Assembly: GCA_016779005.1 (NCBI GenBank)
Contig: JADHOL010000003.1
Span: forward strand, 1-64,000
Direction of reading: 5' to 3'
Length of the DNA: 64,000 bases
Source: Alphaproteobacteria bacterium
Lineage (GTDB): Bacteria > Pseudomonadota > Alphaproteobacteria > Puniceispirillales > Puniceispirillaceae
Program-made: the position numbers and the translations under genes
Shown here: in pieces, positions 55,809 through 64,000 of the stretch
Layout: every line of letters begins with the position of its first letter
Position numbering within the stretch: the stretch's first letter is position 1
Notes under the pieces: generated by a model
Databases searched by the model: none
What the model was told of the DNA's origin: nothing
Seen by the model: the letters and a program-made list of their open reading frames with translations, nothing else

Positions 55809-57491
55809 TCACCCTCTTGATATAGGTTTGTATTTTATTCGTGATGGTTGAGATGCATCAGCGCCCAGTCTGCGTTTTTTATCTGCTTCATAGGCTTCGT
55901 AATTGCCTTCAAACCATTCCACATGGGAATTACCTTCAAATGCAAGAATATGCGTTGCAATCCTGTCCAGAAACCAGCGATCGTGGCTTACCACAACTGC
56001 GCATCCCGCAAATTCAAGAAGCGCTTCTTCCAATGCACGCAAAGTATCCACATCAAGGTCGTTCGTAGGCTCGTCAAGAAGCAGCACATTTGCACCTGAT
56101 TTTAACATGCGTGCAAGATGCACCCGATTACGCTCTCCTCCAGATAATTGTGAGACTTTCTTTTGTTGATCAGAGCCTTTAAAATTAAATAAACTAACAT
56201 AAGCTCTTGAGGGCATAACCCGCTTGCCTAATTCCAACTCGTCATTCCCGTCAGATATAACTTCCCAAACTGTTTTGGCATCCTCTAAAGAGTCGCGTGA
56301 CTGGTCAACATATCCAAGTTTTACGGTATCACCAAGTTTCAAGCTTCCCTTATCTGGAGTTTCGTCACCAACGAGCATCCTAAACAAGGTTGTTTTACCA
56401 GCGCCGTTCGGGCCAATTACACCGACAATACCCCCCGGAGGAAGCCGGAAATCCAAATCCTCAACAAGCAGCTTACTTGCAAAGGCCTTGCTAAGATTAT
56501 CTGCTTCAATCACCACATCCCCTAATCTTGGGCCTGCTGGAATAATGATTTTTGCAACATCTTCACGGCTAGACTGCTGCTCTTCCAACATTTTCTCATA
56601 GGCGTTCAATCTTGCTTTTGATTTAGCCTGCCTTGCTTTTGGGGCAGAGCGAACCCAATCTAATTCGCGTGAGAGTGATCTTACCCGTGCATCATCTTTG
56701 CGCCCTTCAACTTCAAGACGCTTTTGTTTTTGCTCAAGCCAGCCTGAATAGTTGCCTTCATACGGAATGCCTTGGCCACGATCTAACTCAAGAATCCAGC
56801 CAGCAACCTCATCTAGAAAATATCTATCATGTGTGATTGTAACAACGGTACCTGGGAAATCATGTAAAAACCGCTGTAACCAAGCGACTGATTCTGCATC
56901 CAGATGGTTTGTAGGCTCATCCAATAGCAACATATCAGGCGCGCTTAATAGTAACTTGCATAATGCAACGCGTCTTTTCTCTCCACCTGAGAGAGTCGTC
57001 ACATCCGCATCTGGTTCAGGCACACGCAAAGCATCCATTGCTATTTGGGCTTTACGCTCAAGATCCCAGCCATCTGCAGCATCAATCTGTTCCTGCAACT
57101 CGGCCTGTTCATTGATAAGATCATTCATCTCATCATCGGTAAGCTCTTCAGCAAAACGGGCGCTTACCTCGTTAAATCTATCAACAAGCAATTTTGCGTT
57201 GCCAAGACCTGATAATACATTACCAGCCACATCCAGTTTTGGGTCTAACTCTGGCTCTTGCGCCAAATAGCCAATATTTAATCCGTCTGATGCTTGCGCT
57301 TCACCTGTAAATTCAGTTTCAATTCCCGCCATAATTTTTAGCAATGTAGACTTACCTGCACCATTCAAGCCAAGAACACCAATCTTAGCGCCTGGGAGAA
57401 AGGAAAGACTTATATCCTTTAAAACCTCTTTACCACCTGGATAGGTTTTTCCAAGACGGTACATTGAATACACATATTGAGAGCTCACCAT
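55809..57491 (-). CDS. ettA: ABC-F translation factor, energy-dependent translational throttle EttA
   Basis: A 560-residue ABC-F protein with two ATPase domains and no membrane part. The EttA features include a short N-terminus ([20 protein letters not shown]), the arm between strands in domain 1 and the linker [14 protein letters not shown]. Walker A motifs are [11 protein letters not shown] (about 43) and [11 protein letters not shown] (about 357). EttA binds the ribosomal E site and gates the first peptide bond according to ATP level. It is distinct from the Uup-like protein at 22239, which has the long C-terminal coil. Confidence 0.93.
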   Translation of the reverse strand: MVSSQYVYSMYRLGKTYPGGKEVLKDISLSFLPGAKIGVLGLNGAGKSTLLKIMAGIETEFTGEAQASDGLNIGYLAQEPELDPKLDVAGNVLSGLGNAKLLVDRFNEVSARFAEELTDDEMNDLINEQAELQEQIDAADGWDLERKAQIAMDALRVPEPDADVTTLSGGEKRRVALCKLLLSAPDMLLLDEPTNHLDAESVAWLQRFLHDFPGTVVTITHDRYFLDEVAGWILELDRGQGIPYEGNYSGWLEQKQKRLEVEGRKDDARVRSLSRELDWVRSAPKARQAKSKARLNAYEKMLEEQQSSREDVAKIIIPAGPRLGDVVIEADNLSKAFASKLLVEDLDFRLPPGGIVGVIGPNGAGKTTLFRMLVGDETPDKGSLKLGDTVKLGYVDQSRDSLEDAKTVWEVISDGNDELELGKRVMPSRAYVSLFNFKGSDQQKKVSQLSGGERNRVHLARMLKSGANVLLLDEPTNDLDVDTLRALEEALLEFAGCAVVVSHDRWFLDRIATHILAFEGNSHVEWFEGNYEAYEADKKRRLGADASQPSRIKYKPISRG

Positions 57492-57631
57492 CGGCTTTGT
57501 TCCTTAAAGATAACATTAATGTGAGAATTTGATATACGATTTTACGTGGTTGCACCAGCTATCAATGACTCCCAAGAAGGAAAAATACATATCCATAATA
57601 GCGCTATGTGCGGGAGACTATCTGTCAGTTA

Positions 57632-57985
57632 TTATTTAACGGTTATGAAAAACTGGCTTTTAACGATTCCTGATTTATCAATATGCTGAATTAGCTGTTT
57701 CATATCAGAAGCGTTTGAATTCTCAATCCATAGTACTATACCGCCCTGTGCATCTGGGCTAACAGAAAGAATTTTTTGTCCCTCAGAAAGAGAAATTTCA
57801 ACTTCAGAATAAGCATCTGTTGTATCTGATAGTTTTTGCTGCAATCCAAAAATCAGCGCAATAAAGCCAAATATAATAAGAATGCCCATTATAATAGACG
57901 CCATTTTCACCAGTTTCAGCGATTTATCTGACATGGCAGCCTGCTTATTAGGTGTTATTTCCGCGCGTTCTGGTGTATTATTCAT
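57632..57985 (-). CDS. DUF6476-type single-pass membrane protein
   Basis: A 117-residue protein with a polar N-terminus, one helix (about residues 28-50, MASIIMGILIIFGFIALIFG) and a small outside domain with VSPDAQGGIVLWIE. I believe it belongs to the DUF6476 group found beside rluD in Alphaproteobacteria, but the family call is from memory of context. It is divergent from rluD, and the two start codons overlap (57983-57986). No function known. Confidence 0.65.
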   Translation of the reverse strand: MNNTPERAEITPNKQAAMSDKSLKLVKMASIIMGILIIFGFIALIFGLQQKLSDTTDAYSEVEISLSEGQKILSVSPDAQGGIVLWIENSNASDMKQLIQHIDKSGIVKSQFFITVK

Positions 57986-57989
57986 GATA

Positions 57990-58997
57990 ATGACAGATCC
58001 TCATCACATTACTATTATATGCTCGCCAGATCAGCCGAAACGCCGAATAGATAAATTTATAACAGAGCACATAACAGAAGGAAGTTATTCACGCTCTCGT
58101 ATAAAAACGCTTATTCAGGAAGGCCATTTATCCTGCGATGGCAGAACATTAGACGATCCCTCCGTGAGCGTCAAACCCGGTTGTTCCTATCAGCTAACAA
58201 TACCTGCCATAATTGACGATATACCGCTGGCAGAAGATATAAAGCTGGATATTCTTTATGAAGATAATGACTTAATTATTATCAATAAGCCTGCTGGACT
58301 TGTGGTGCACCCAGCCCCCGGTTCTAGAAATGGAACTTTGGTCAATGCTCTTTTACATCATTGCGGGCGAAGCTTAACAGGCATTGGCGGTGTTGCAAGA
58401 CCTGGTATAGTACATAGGCTCGATAAATATACATCTGGTGTAATGGTTGCCGCTAAATCTCAGGAAGCCCATCATGGGTTAAGCACCCTGTTTGCTAAGC
58501 ACCGAATTCACAGAAAATATGAGGCGTTATGCTGGGGGGTACCGTCAGAAATGACTGGGACTATTGATGCGCCTCTTGGCAGGCACTCTGTAGACCGAAA
58601 AAAACAAACAATTCGTGAAAATGGCCGGTCTGCTATTACCCATTATAGAGTGATAAAATTATTCCCGCCTTTTGGATGCCACATTGAATGCTCACTTGAA
58701 ACTGGCAGAACACATCAGATAAGAGTGCATTTAACCTCCATCGGTCACTCTATTATTGGAGATGCTGTATATGGAAGACCGCAGCGTGTAGCCCAAATGC
58801 CTGATAAAATCAGCAGACAAGCGCTTGCTACAATCAGAGCGTTTGAGCGTCAGGCGCTTCACGCATCTGAACTAGGGTTTATACATCCGGTAACAAAACA
58901 AGAGCTGGAATTCAAAGCCCCCTTCCCAGAGGATCTAAAAAATCTGCACACCATCTTGGAACAAGCCGTTTGGGAGCGTGGACACACTAATTACTAG
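57990..58997 (+). CDS. rluD: 23S rRNA pseudouridine synthase, RluA/RluD family
   Basis: A 335-residue cytosolic enzyme. An S4 RNA-binding domain lies at the front (RRIDKFITEHI, SRSRIKTLIQEGHLSCDG). The catalytic domain has PGIVHRLDKYTSGVMVAAKS with the active-site Asp (HRLDK). LETGRTHQIRVHLTSIGHSI is the second family block. RluD makes pseudouridines 1911, 1915 and 1917 in 23S rRNA; the site choice is by homology. The start is ATG 57984 or 57990. The next gene is rpoH, a frequent neighbour. Confidence 0.92.
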   Translation: MTDPHHITIICSPDQPKRRIDKFITEHITEGSYSRSRIKTLIQEGHLSCDGRTLDDPSVSVKPGCSYQLTIPAIIDDIPLAEDIKLDILYEDNDLIIINKPAGLVVHPAPGSRNGTLVNALLHHCGRSLTGIGGVARPGIVHRLDKYTSGVMVAAKSQEAHHGLSTLFAKHRIHRKYEALCWGVPSEMTGTIDAPLGRHSVDRKKQTIRENGRSAITHYRVIKLFPPFGCHIECSLETGRTHQIRVHLTSIGHSIIGDAVYGRPQRVAQMPDKISRQALATIRAFERQALHASELGFIHPVTKQELEFKAPFPEDLKNLHTILEQAVWERGHTNY

Positions 58998-59073
58998 TTA
59001 TGTCTTTAAAAAAATAGGGTTAATTCATATATAATAAGGAAGACTAATTTGCCACAGAAACAAAGGCAGGCAC

Positions 59074-59982
59074 ATGACAAAAAATGCACTTATCCCTGCG
59101 TTAACGCCAGATGGAAATTTATCTAAATATCTATCTCGCATCCGCTCATTTCCAATGCTGGAAAAAGACGAAGAATACATGCTAGCAAAATCATGGTCTG
59201 AGCGTGATGACGTTGAAGCTGCGCATAAACTTGTAACAAGCCATTTGCGATTAGTTGCAAAAATTGCCATGGGATATCGTGGGTATGGATTGCCCTTATC
59301 TGACCTGATATCTGAAGGAAATATCGGCATGATGCATGCTGTTAAGAAATTTGACCCAGAGCGGGGATTTCGATTAGCAACATATGCTATGTGGTGGATA
59401 AAAGCTTCTATTCAAGAGTATATATTGCGTAGCTGGTCGCTTGTTAAAATTGGAACAACCGCAGCCCAGAAAAAGCTTTTCTTTAATCTTAGGCGATTAA
59501 AAGGAAAGATAGACGCAATAGATGGCGGTGATCTAAAGCCAGAACAAGTCACTTATATTGCTGACACTCTAGAGGTAGCTGAAACTGAAGTTATTTCTAT
59601 GAATCAGAGAATGTCAGGAGGCGATAAATCATTAAACACGCCGATGGCAAGTGACATTGATGGGGGCGGTGAATGGCAAGATTGGATTGAGGATGACCGC
59701 GAAAATCAGGAAGTTGAGTTTGCTGAAAGAGAAGAATTTGAAGCTCAATATTCTGTTATGAGAGAAGCTTTGGAAAGTCTAAATCCAAGAGAACAGCGCA
59801 TCATTCATGCAAGACGATTAACAGAGCCTGCTCTTACACTAGAAGACCTCTCAGAAGAATTTAATGTTAGCCGTGAGCGTATTCGTCAAATCGAAGTAAG
59901 AGCGTTTGAGAAGTTGTCGCAGGCGGTAAAGATAAAATCTGCCGAGCTAAATTTACTGCCTCATTCTTCCCAAGAAAACTAG
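59074..59982 (+). CDS. rpoH: RNA polymerase heat shock sigma factor, sigma-32
   Basis: A 302-residue sigma-70-family factor. Region 1.2/2 holds [27 protein letters not shown] and [40 protein letters not shown]-type core (regions 2.1 to 2.4). The RpoH box [12 protein letters not shown] is intact, and region 4 ends in [16 protein letters not shown]. It directs transcription of chaperone and protease genes in heat stress. AGGCAGG lies just before the start. The last four bases overlap the convergent purA 3' end. Confidence 0.95.
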   Translation: MTKNALIPALTPDGNLSKYLSRIRSFPMLEKDEEYMLAKSWSERDDVEAAHKLVTSHLRLVAKIAMGYRGYGLPLSDLISEGNIGMMHAVKKFDPERGFRLATYAMWWIKASIQEYILRSWSLVKIGTTAAQKKLFFNLRRLKGKIDAIDGGDLKPEQVTYIADTLEVAETEVISMNQRMSGGDKSLNTPMASDIDGGGEWQDWIEDDRENQEVEFAEREEFEAQYSVMREALESLNPREQRIIHARRLTEPALTLEDLSEEFNVSRERIRQIEVRAFEKLSQAVKIKSAELNLLPHSSQEN

Positions 59983-61274
59983 CTTGAGATAAACGGATCT
60001 TTCACCAGAATAGTATCTTCGCGCTCTGGACTGGTTGAGAGAAGCGCTACTGGAATTTGTGTGAGCTCTTCAAGGCGCCTGATATATTTTACCGCATTAG
60101 CTGGTAAATCAGCCCAGCTGCGTGCGCCAAATGTAGTTTCACTCCATCCTGGCATTTCTTCATAAATGGGAACACACGCGATTTGTGATTGCGTATCAGC
60201 TGGAAAATAGGTGATTTTCTGTCCATTAACTTCATAGCCTACACAAATTTTGAGAACTTCAAAACCATCAAGCACATCAAGTTTCGTAAGAGCCATTCCG
60301 GTAATGCCAGCCATTAACCCTGCTTGACGAACCATAACCGCATCAAACCATCCACATCGTCGCTTACGCCCCGTAACCGTCCCAAACTCAGCGCCTTTCT
60401 CGCCCATTCTTTGGCCATCTTCAGCAAAATCTTCAGTTGGGAAAGGCCCCTCCCCAACTCTTGTTGTATAGGCTTTGGTAATACCAAGTGTGAAATGAAT
60501 GTTTGATGGGCCAGTACCACTACCTGTTGCCGCTTGTGCAGCCACGGTGTTTGATGATGTAACAAACGGGTATGTTCCATGGTCAATATCAAGCATAACG
60601 CCTTGTGCACCTTCAAACAAGATACGTTTGCCACTTGCATGAGCAGCGCCAAGCACTTCCCAGCTTCTGCCTGTATAAGACAAAATTTCTGGAATTATTG
60701 GTTCAAGCTGTTCGAAAACCGAGCTAGCAGTGATACCTTCATCACCAGAAGCCTTAAGAAAAATATTATGCCAAGTAACAATCTGCTCTATTTTTTTCTT
60801 AAGGACATCTGTATCTGATAAATCTGCAATTCTAATAGCGCGCCTTGCTATTTTATCCTCATATGCGGGGCCAATTCCACGCCCAGTAGTGCCAATTTTA
60901 CCTGAACCCCGAAGCACCTCTCTTGCCTTATCTACTTGCGCATGAACAGGTAGGATTAAGGTCGCTGTTTCCGATAATAGCAAATTATCTGGTGAAATTT
61001 GAACACCCTGATTTTGTAAATGCGCTATTTCAGACAATAGGTGAAACGGGTCTACTACCGTGCCATTACCAATAATCGACAATTTGCCAGAACGCACTGT
61101 TCCAGAGGGCAGAATAGAGAGTTTATATTTCGTGCCGTCAATGACTAAGGTATGACCGGCATTATGCCCGCCTTGAAAGCGAACAACGATATCTGCTCGC
61201 TCTGATAGCCAATCGACTATTTTACCTTTACCTTCATCCCCCCACTGGGTTCCTATTACCGCTACATTTGCCAT
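59979..61274 (-). CDS. purA: Adenylosuccinate synthetase
   Basis: A 431-residue GTP enzyme joining IMP and aspartate on the way to [23 protein letters not shown] is the opening GTP-binding loop, then [11 protein letters not shown] with the catalytic His, [11 protein letters not shown], and [15 protein letters not shown] in the latter part. The ATG at 61274 is preferred; the codon before is TTG. It is in the minus-strand set serA-hisZ-purA, ten bases after hisZ, an order common in Alphaproteobacteria. Confidence 0.96.
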   Translation of the reverse strand: MANVAVIGTQWGDEGKGKIVDWLSERADIVVRFQGGHNAGHTLVIDGTKYKLSILPSGTVRSGKLSIIGNGTVVDPFHLLSEIAHLQNQGVQISPDNLLLSETATLILPVHAQVDKAREVLRGSGKIGTTGRGIGPAYEDKIARRAIRIADLSDTDVLKKKIEQIVTWHNIFLKASGDEGITASSVFEQLEPIIPEILSYTGRSWEVLGAAHASGKRILFEGAQGVMLDIDHGTYPFVTSSNTVAAQAATGSGTGPSNIHFTLGITKAYTTRVGEGPFPTEDFAEDGQRMGEKGAEFGTVTGRKRRCGWFDAVMVRQAGLMAGITGMALTKLDVLDGFEVLKICVGYEVNGQKITYFPADTQSQIACVPIYEEMPGWSETTFGARSWADLPANAVKYIRRLEELTQIPVALLSTSPEREDTILVKDPFISS

Positions 61275-61283
61275 CAAAATACC

Positions 61284-62444
61284 TTATTCTTCAATTGATT
61301 CTGGCGGGGAGCCCGCATTACGTACAATAAATGCACAATTAAGCTGTTTTGCTTCTTGTAAAGCCATCTTATCGTCTGCTTTATACCTGCCCGATATAAC
61401 CGAGCGGCCTCTATCAACATAGTTAAGAATGGTCTGCTTTGGAATGTCGATTGGCATATAGATACGTTGCATCGGGGATAAATCTGGAAGTCCTCTTAGC
61501 ACTCGCTCCATATATACAGACAATCCCGTAGCAGGCTCTCCAAAGCCTGTAAGATAGGCACCGCCTCTTGCAATCTCGCCTCTAAGGCCTGTTGCAAATA
61601 TCGAAAAGCCTATGCCCGTATGATAGTCAAATCCGCGATTCTCGAGCGGATCAAGGGTAACAGGAAGGTCAGGATAGGCCTCTTTTAGCTGCTGTGCTAC
61701 AAACAATAAATCGCGCATCATATTCCCTGCATCCTCACTCATTTCGGGGATTAATGCGGCAAGGGCGTCTTGATTTGTTCCAGATGAATTTATTACCTTA
61801 ACAATAAGAGTGATTTCTGGATCATCAATTTCCTGTAATGCATCAATATCTTTATCTAAAATTGCAGTAGAAGCCAAAGCCCTATTATCTGGCGCAAGGG
61901 TGCTCATCAAGCTCTCTGCGAGCAAGGGTGCGCCAAGATCCACAGTAAGAGACGCAATTCCAACCTGAAATAACGCCTTTATTCCTAATATTAATATCTC
62001 TGCAGTTGCGGTGGCATCATTAAACCCGATTAATTCCGCCCCAGTTTGAAAAAGCTGGCGCTCTGAGTTTAAACTATCGGGGAGAACCCGCATCACATCG
62101 CCTTCATAGGCCAGTCTCAAAGGACGGGGATTATGGGCAAGTCTAGTACCAGAAATTCTAGAAATCTGCGCTGTCATATCAGAGCGAAGCACCATCATAT
62201 TTTGCGTTAGCGGATCCATTAACCGGAAAGACTTTGCTGCTGTTGTAGCCCCTGGACCTTTTGCAAGCAATGTTGCTTCAAATTCCACAAGCGGTGGTTT
62301 TACCCGCTGATAGCCAAATTGCGCAAAACAATTCAGCATGGTTGTGATCGCCTGACTATTTTGGCTTGCAACGGGATCAAGCAGATCCATTAATCCAGCT
62401 GGCAATAACCCTTGATTGTTATTATCATCTTCTGTCGGTGCCAT
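61284..62444 (-). CDS. hisZ: ATP phosphoribosyltransferase regulatory subunit HisZ
   Basis: A 386-residue protein related to class II histidyl-tRNA synthetase but without tRNA charging. LPAGLMDLLDPVASQNSQAI opens it, FMLMDPLTQNMMVLRSDMTAQI-like motif 2 follows (RLMDPLTQNMMVLRSDMT), and ENRGFDYHTGIGFSIFA stands in the place of a histidine-binding motif. With a short-form HisG it makes the first enzyme of histidine synthesis. hisG itself is not in the window. It is ten bases ahead of purA. Confidence 0.9.
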   Translation of the reverse strand: MAPTEDDNNNQGLLPAGLMDLLDPVASQNSQAITTMLNCFAQFGYQRVKPPLVEFEATLLAKGPGATTAAKSFRLMDPLTQNMMVLRSDMTAQISRISGTRLAHNPRPLRLAYEGDVMRVLPDSLNSERQLFQTGAELIGFNDATATAEILILGIKALFQVGIASLTVDLGAPLLAESLMSTLAPDNRALASTAILDKDIDALQEIDDPEITLIVKVINSSGTNQDALAALIPEMSEDAGNMMRDLLFVAQQLKEAYPDLPVTLDPLENRGFDYHTGIGFSIFATGLRGEIARGGAYLTGFGEPATGLSVYMERVLRGLPDLSPMQRIYMPIDIPKQTILNYVDRGRSVISGRYKADDKMALQEAKQLNCAFIVRNAGSPPESIEE

Positions 62445-62548
62445 CTGATTATTAACGTCCTAATTATATGATGCGATTAGCAAATCCCACAAATAGTGGC
62501 AAGCAACTCAAATAATTAGCGCAGATGAATGCTAAGTGCAAGTCTGTA

Positions 62549-64000
62549 CTACGGCGTGAACTGCAAATAATCTGCTCTGACGACTTGAGGTAGCTCACGA
62601 ACCTTGGTTAGAACAGATTGGTCGATTTTACCATCAACTTCAATTAACGCTACGGCTTCTTCTGTCCCTGACTTTCTGCCTAAATGAAATGTTGCCACAT
62701 TTATATCAAGTTCCCCAAGAAGACTACCCATCGCCCCGATAAATCCTGGCCGATCATAATTTCTTATATATAGTAAATCGGCTGGAAAATCAGATTCAAC
62801 TGAAATTCCCTGCACCTCAATAATGCGTGGCTTATTACCCCCCACCAAAGTGCCAACGATACTTCTCTCACCCCCTTTGTAACTAGCAGATACTTTGATC
62901 ATTGTCTCATAATCGCATCTTCTGTCATGTTTAACAGTAGAAACAGCGATGCCTTTGGAAGAGGCTATGGCAGAAGCATTTACCAGATTGGCAGAATCCA
63001 TTTTAGGCCCCAATAATCCAGCTATGATCGACGCAACAACCGGCGCATCGTTTAAACTAGCTGATTTACCATCAAATTCGATTTGCACCGCGGCAAGGTC
63101 ATTCATATCTACCTGTCCCAGAAACCCGCCCAAAAGCTGCCCAAGAGACATATATGGCTTTAAAATGGGGGCTTCTTCTGCCGTAACAGAGGCCATATTC
63201 AATGCGTTTGTAATCGCGCCATTCTGTAGATAATCTGCCATTTGCTCAGCTACCTGCAATGCAACTTTCTCTTGCGCTTCTATTGTAGAGGCACCAAGGT
63301 GCGGCGTTGCAACAACATTCGGATGCTCGAATAAAATATTATCTTTTGCAGGCTCTTCTGAGAAAACATCAAGTGCGGCACCTGCTACATGCTCTGAATT
63401 AAGAGCGGCATAAAGCGCGAGTTCATCAACAAGGCCGCCTCTTGCACAATTAATAATGCGCACACCCTTTTTGGTTCTATTCAAGGCATCTGCAGAAATT
63501 ATATTTCGAGTTGAATCTGTAAGCGGTGTATGCAGTGTAATAAAATCTGCTTGTGCGAGTAATTCATCAAGCTCGACTTTTTCAATACCGATTTGCGTTG
63601 CGCGCTCGGTAGTAAGAAACGGGTCATATCCAATCACCTTCATTTTTAAACCAAGAGCTCTGTTGGCAACAATAGCACCAATATTACCACACCCGATAAT
63701 ACCAAGTTTCTTGCCCGTAATCTCTGTTCCCATAAATTTGGATTTCTCCCACTTGCTCGCAATTGTAGACATATGCGCTTGGGGAATTTGACGTGTAAGA
63801 GACAGCATCATGGCAATTGCATGTTCAGCTGTTGTAATGGCATTTCCAAAAGGAGTATTCATAACCAATATTCCAGCCGCCGTTGCAGCAGGTATATCTA
63901 CATTATCAACACCGATACCGGCCCTTCCAACGACTTGCAAGTTAGCGGCTAGTGCGATTATCTCTGAGGTCACCTTGGTGGCAGAGCGAACCGCCAGCCC
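62549..64000 (-). CDS. serA: D-3-phosphoglycerate dehydrogenase (5' end beyond the window)
   Basis: A partial gene of at least 483 codons; the frame stays open to the right edge, and the visible N-terminus GLAVRSATKVT matches residues about 45-55 of the family. AGIGVDNVDIPAAT, LGIIGCGNIGAIVANRAL (NAD loop), NCARGGLVDELAL and the catalytic His in VATPHLGAST follow. After the catalytic part comes an intervening domain and a C-terminal ACT domain (LYIRNYDRPGFIGAMGSLL), the long type 1 layout of about 525 residues. It makes the first step of serine synthesis. Confidence 0.95.
   Translation of the reverse strand, partial: GLAVRSATKVTSEIIALAANLQVVGRAGIGVDNVDIPAATAAGILVMNTPFGNAITTAEHAIAMMLSLTRQIPQAHMSTIASKWEKSKFMGTEITGKKLGIIGCGNIGAIVANRALGLKMKVIGYDPFLTTERATQIGIEKVELDELLAQADFITLHTPLTDSTRNIISADALNRTKKGVRIINCARGGLVDELALYAALNSEHVAGAALDVFSEEPAKDNILFEHPNVVATPHLGASTIEAQEKVALQVAEQMADYLQNGAITNALNMASVTAEEAPILKPYMSLGQLLGGFLGQVDMNDLAAVQIEFDGKSASLNDAPVVASIIAGLLGPKMDSANLVNASAIASSKGIAVSTVKHDRRCDYETMIKVSASYKGGERSIVGTLVGGNKPRIIEVQGISVESDFPADLLYIRNYDRPGFIGAMGSLLGELDINVATFHLGRKSGTEEAVALIEVDGKIDQSVLTKVRELPQVVRADYLQFTP

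Noticed and set aside
56752-57270. A 172-residue plus-strand frame inside ettA
   Set aside because: It is a shadow of ettA, with serine- and arginine-rich composition typical of reverse-frame translation.

Overview
The window is a 64 kb piece of an AT-rich alphaproteobacterial chromosome, probably marine. The order serA-hisZ-purA / rpoH / rluD-DUF6476, a complete and tightly packed dcw (division and cell wall) cluster with lpxC, a long FtsZ, a RpoH-type sigma factor with an intact RpoH box, and small families such as DUF2237 point to Alphaproteobacteria. I suspect a SAR116-like or Rhodospirillales-related marine lineage from gene content and base composition, but the sequence alone does not prove that. 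No rRNA, tRNA or CRISPR array was seen. The one structural RNA is RNase P RNA.

Region 1 (1 to about 9,300) is accessory DNA. It is loosely packed and full of repeats, small genes and gene remnants. It holds a copper-type cassette: a CueR-like MerR regulator divergent from a DUF4396 membrane protein, a c-type cytochrome and a His-rich exported protein, with a textbook 19-bp-spacer MerR promoter between them. Next to it lies a mobile-element protein that I read as a divergent polymerase-A-like palm protein. Its 3' end is duplicated as a decayed fragment 0.7 kb away, with a small membrane-protein gene between the copies. Two 46-bp tandem repeats and a 54-codon membrane peptide lie upstream of it. 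A 136-bp repeat occurs in inverted orientation at both sides of the region (111-246 and 6496-6631). Further along are small proteins (DUF3303, GYD and unknowns), a remnant of a second CueR gene and a remnant of a TPR gene.

Region 2 (9.3 to 24.2 kb) is a mixed metabolic region. It holds a beta-lactamase-fold hydrolase, a four-gene run (small unknown, GST, quinone-oxidoreductase-like MDR, acyl-CoA thioesterase), a cyclic-nucleotide-binding protein, a DUF2652 protein, a Gfo/Idh/MocA oxidoreductase, two EamA exporters in tandem, a cytochrome c', a PlsC acyltransferase with DUF2237, TusA, a DjlA-like J-domain protein and an ABC-F ATPase with an odd 12-bp tandem repeat in its linker.

Region 3 (24.2 to 49.2 kb) is the core block. 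rnpB is followed by five 10-bp-spaced MraZ boxes and then mraZ-rsmH-ftsL-ftsI-murE-murF-mraY-murD-ftsW-murG-murC-murB-ddl-ftsQ-ftsA-ftsZ-lpxC, then bamD-recN-ligA. Most genes overlap by 1 to 14 bases, so they are probably translated as a coupled series from precursor synthesis (Mur, MraY, MurG, Ddl) to septum assembly (FtsL, I, W, Q, A, Z). An uncatalogued 42-codon ORF with a strong ribosome site sits between ftsA and ftsZ and overlaps the ftsZ start.

Region 4 (49.2 to 64 kb) holds pepP-prmA-uvrD (minus), mlaA-mlaC (plus), ettA (minus), a DUF6476 gene and rluD with overlapping divergent starts, rpoH (plus), and purA-hisZ-serA (minus). serA runs off the right edge. Several convergent pairs overlap at their 3' ends, as expected for a compact genome.
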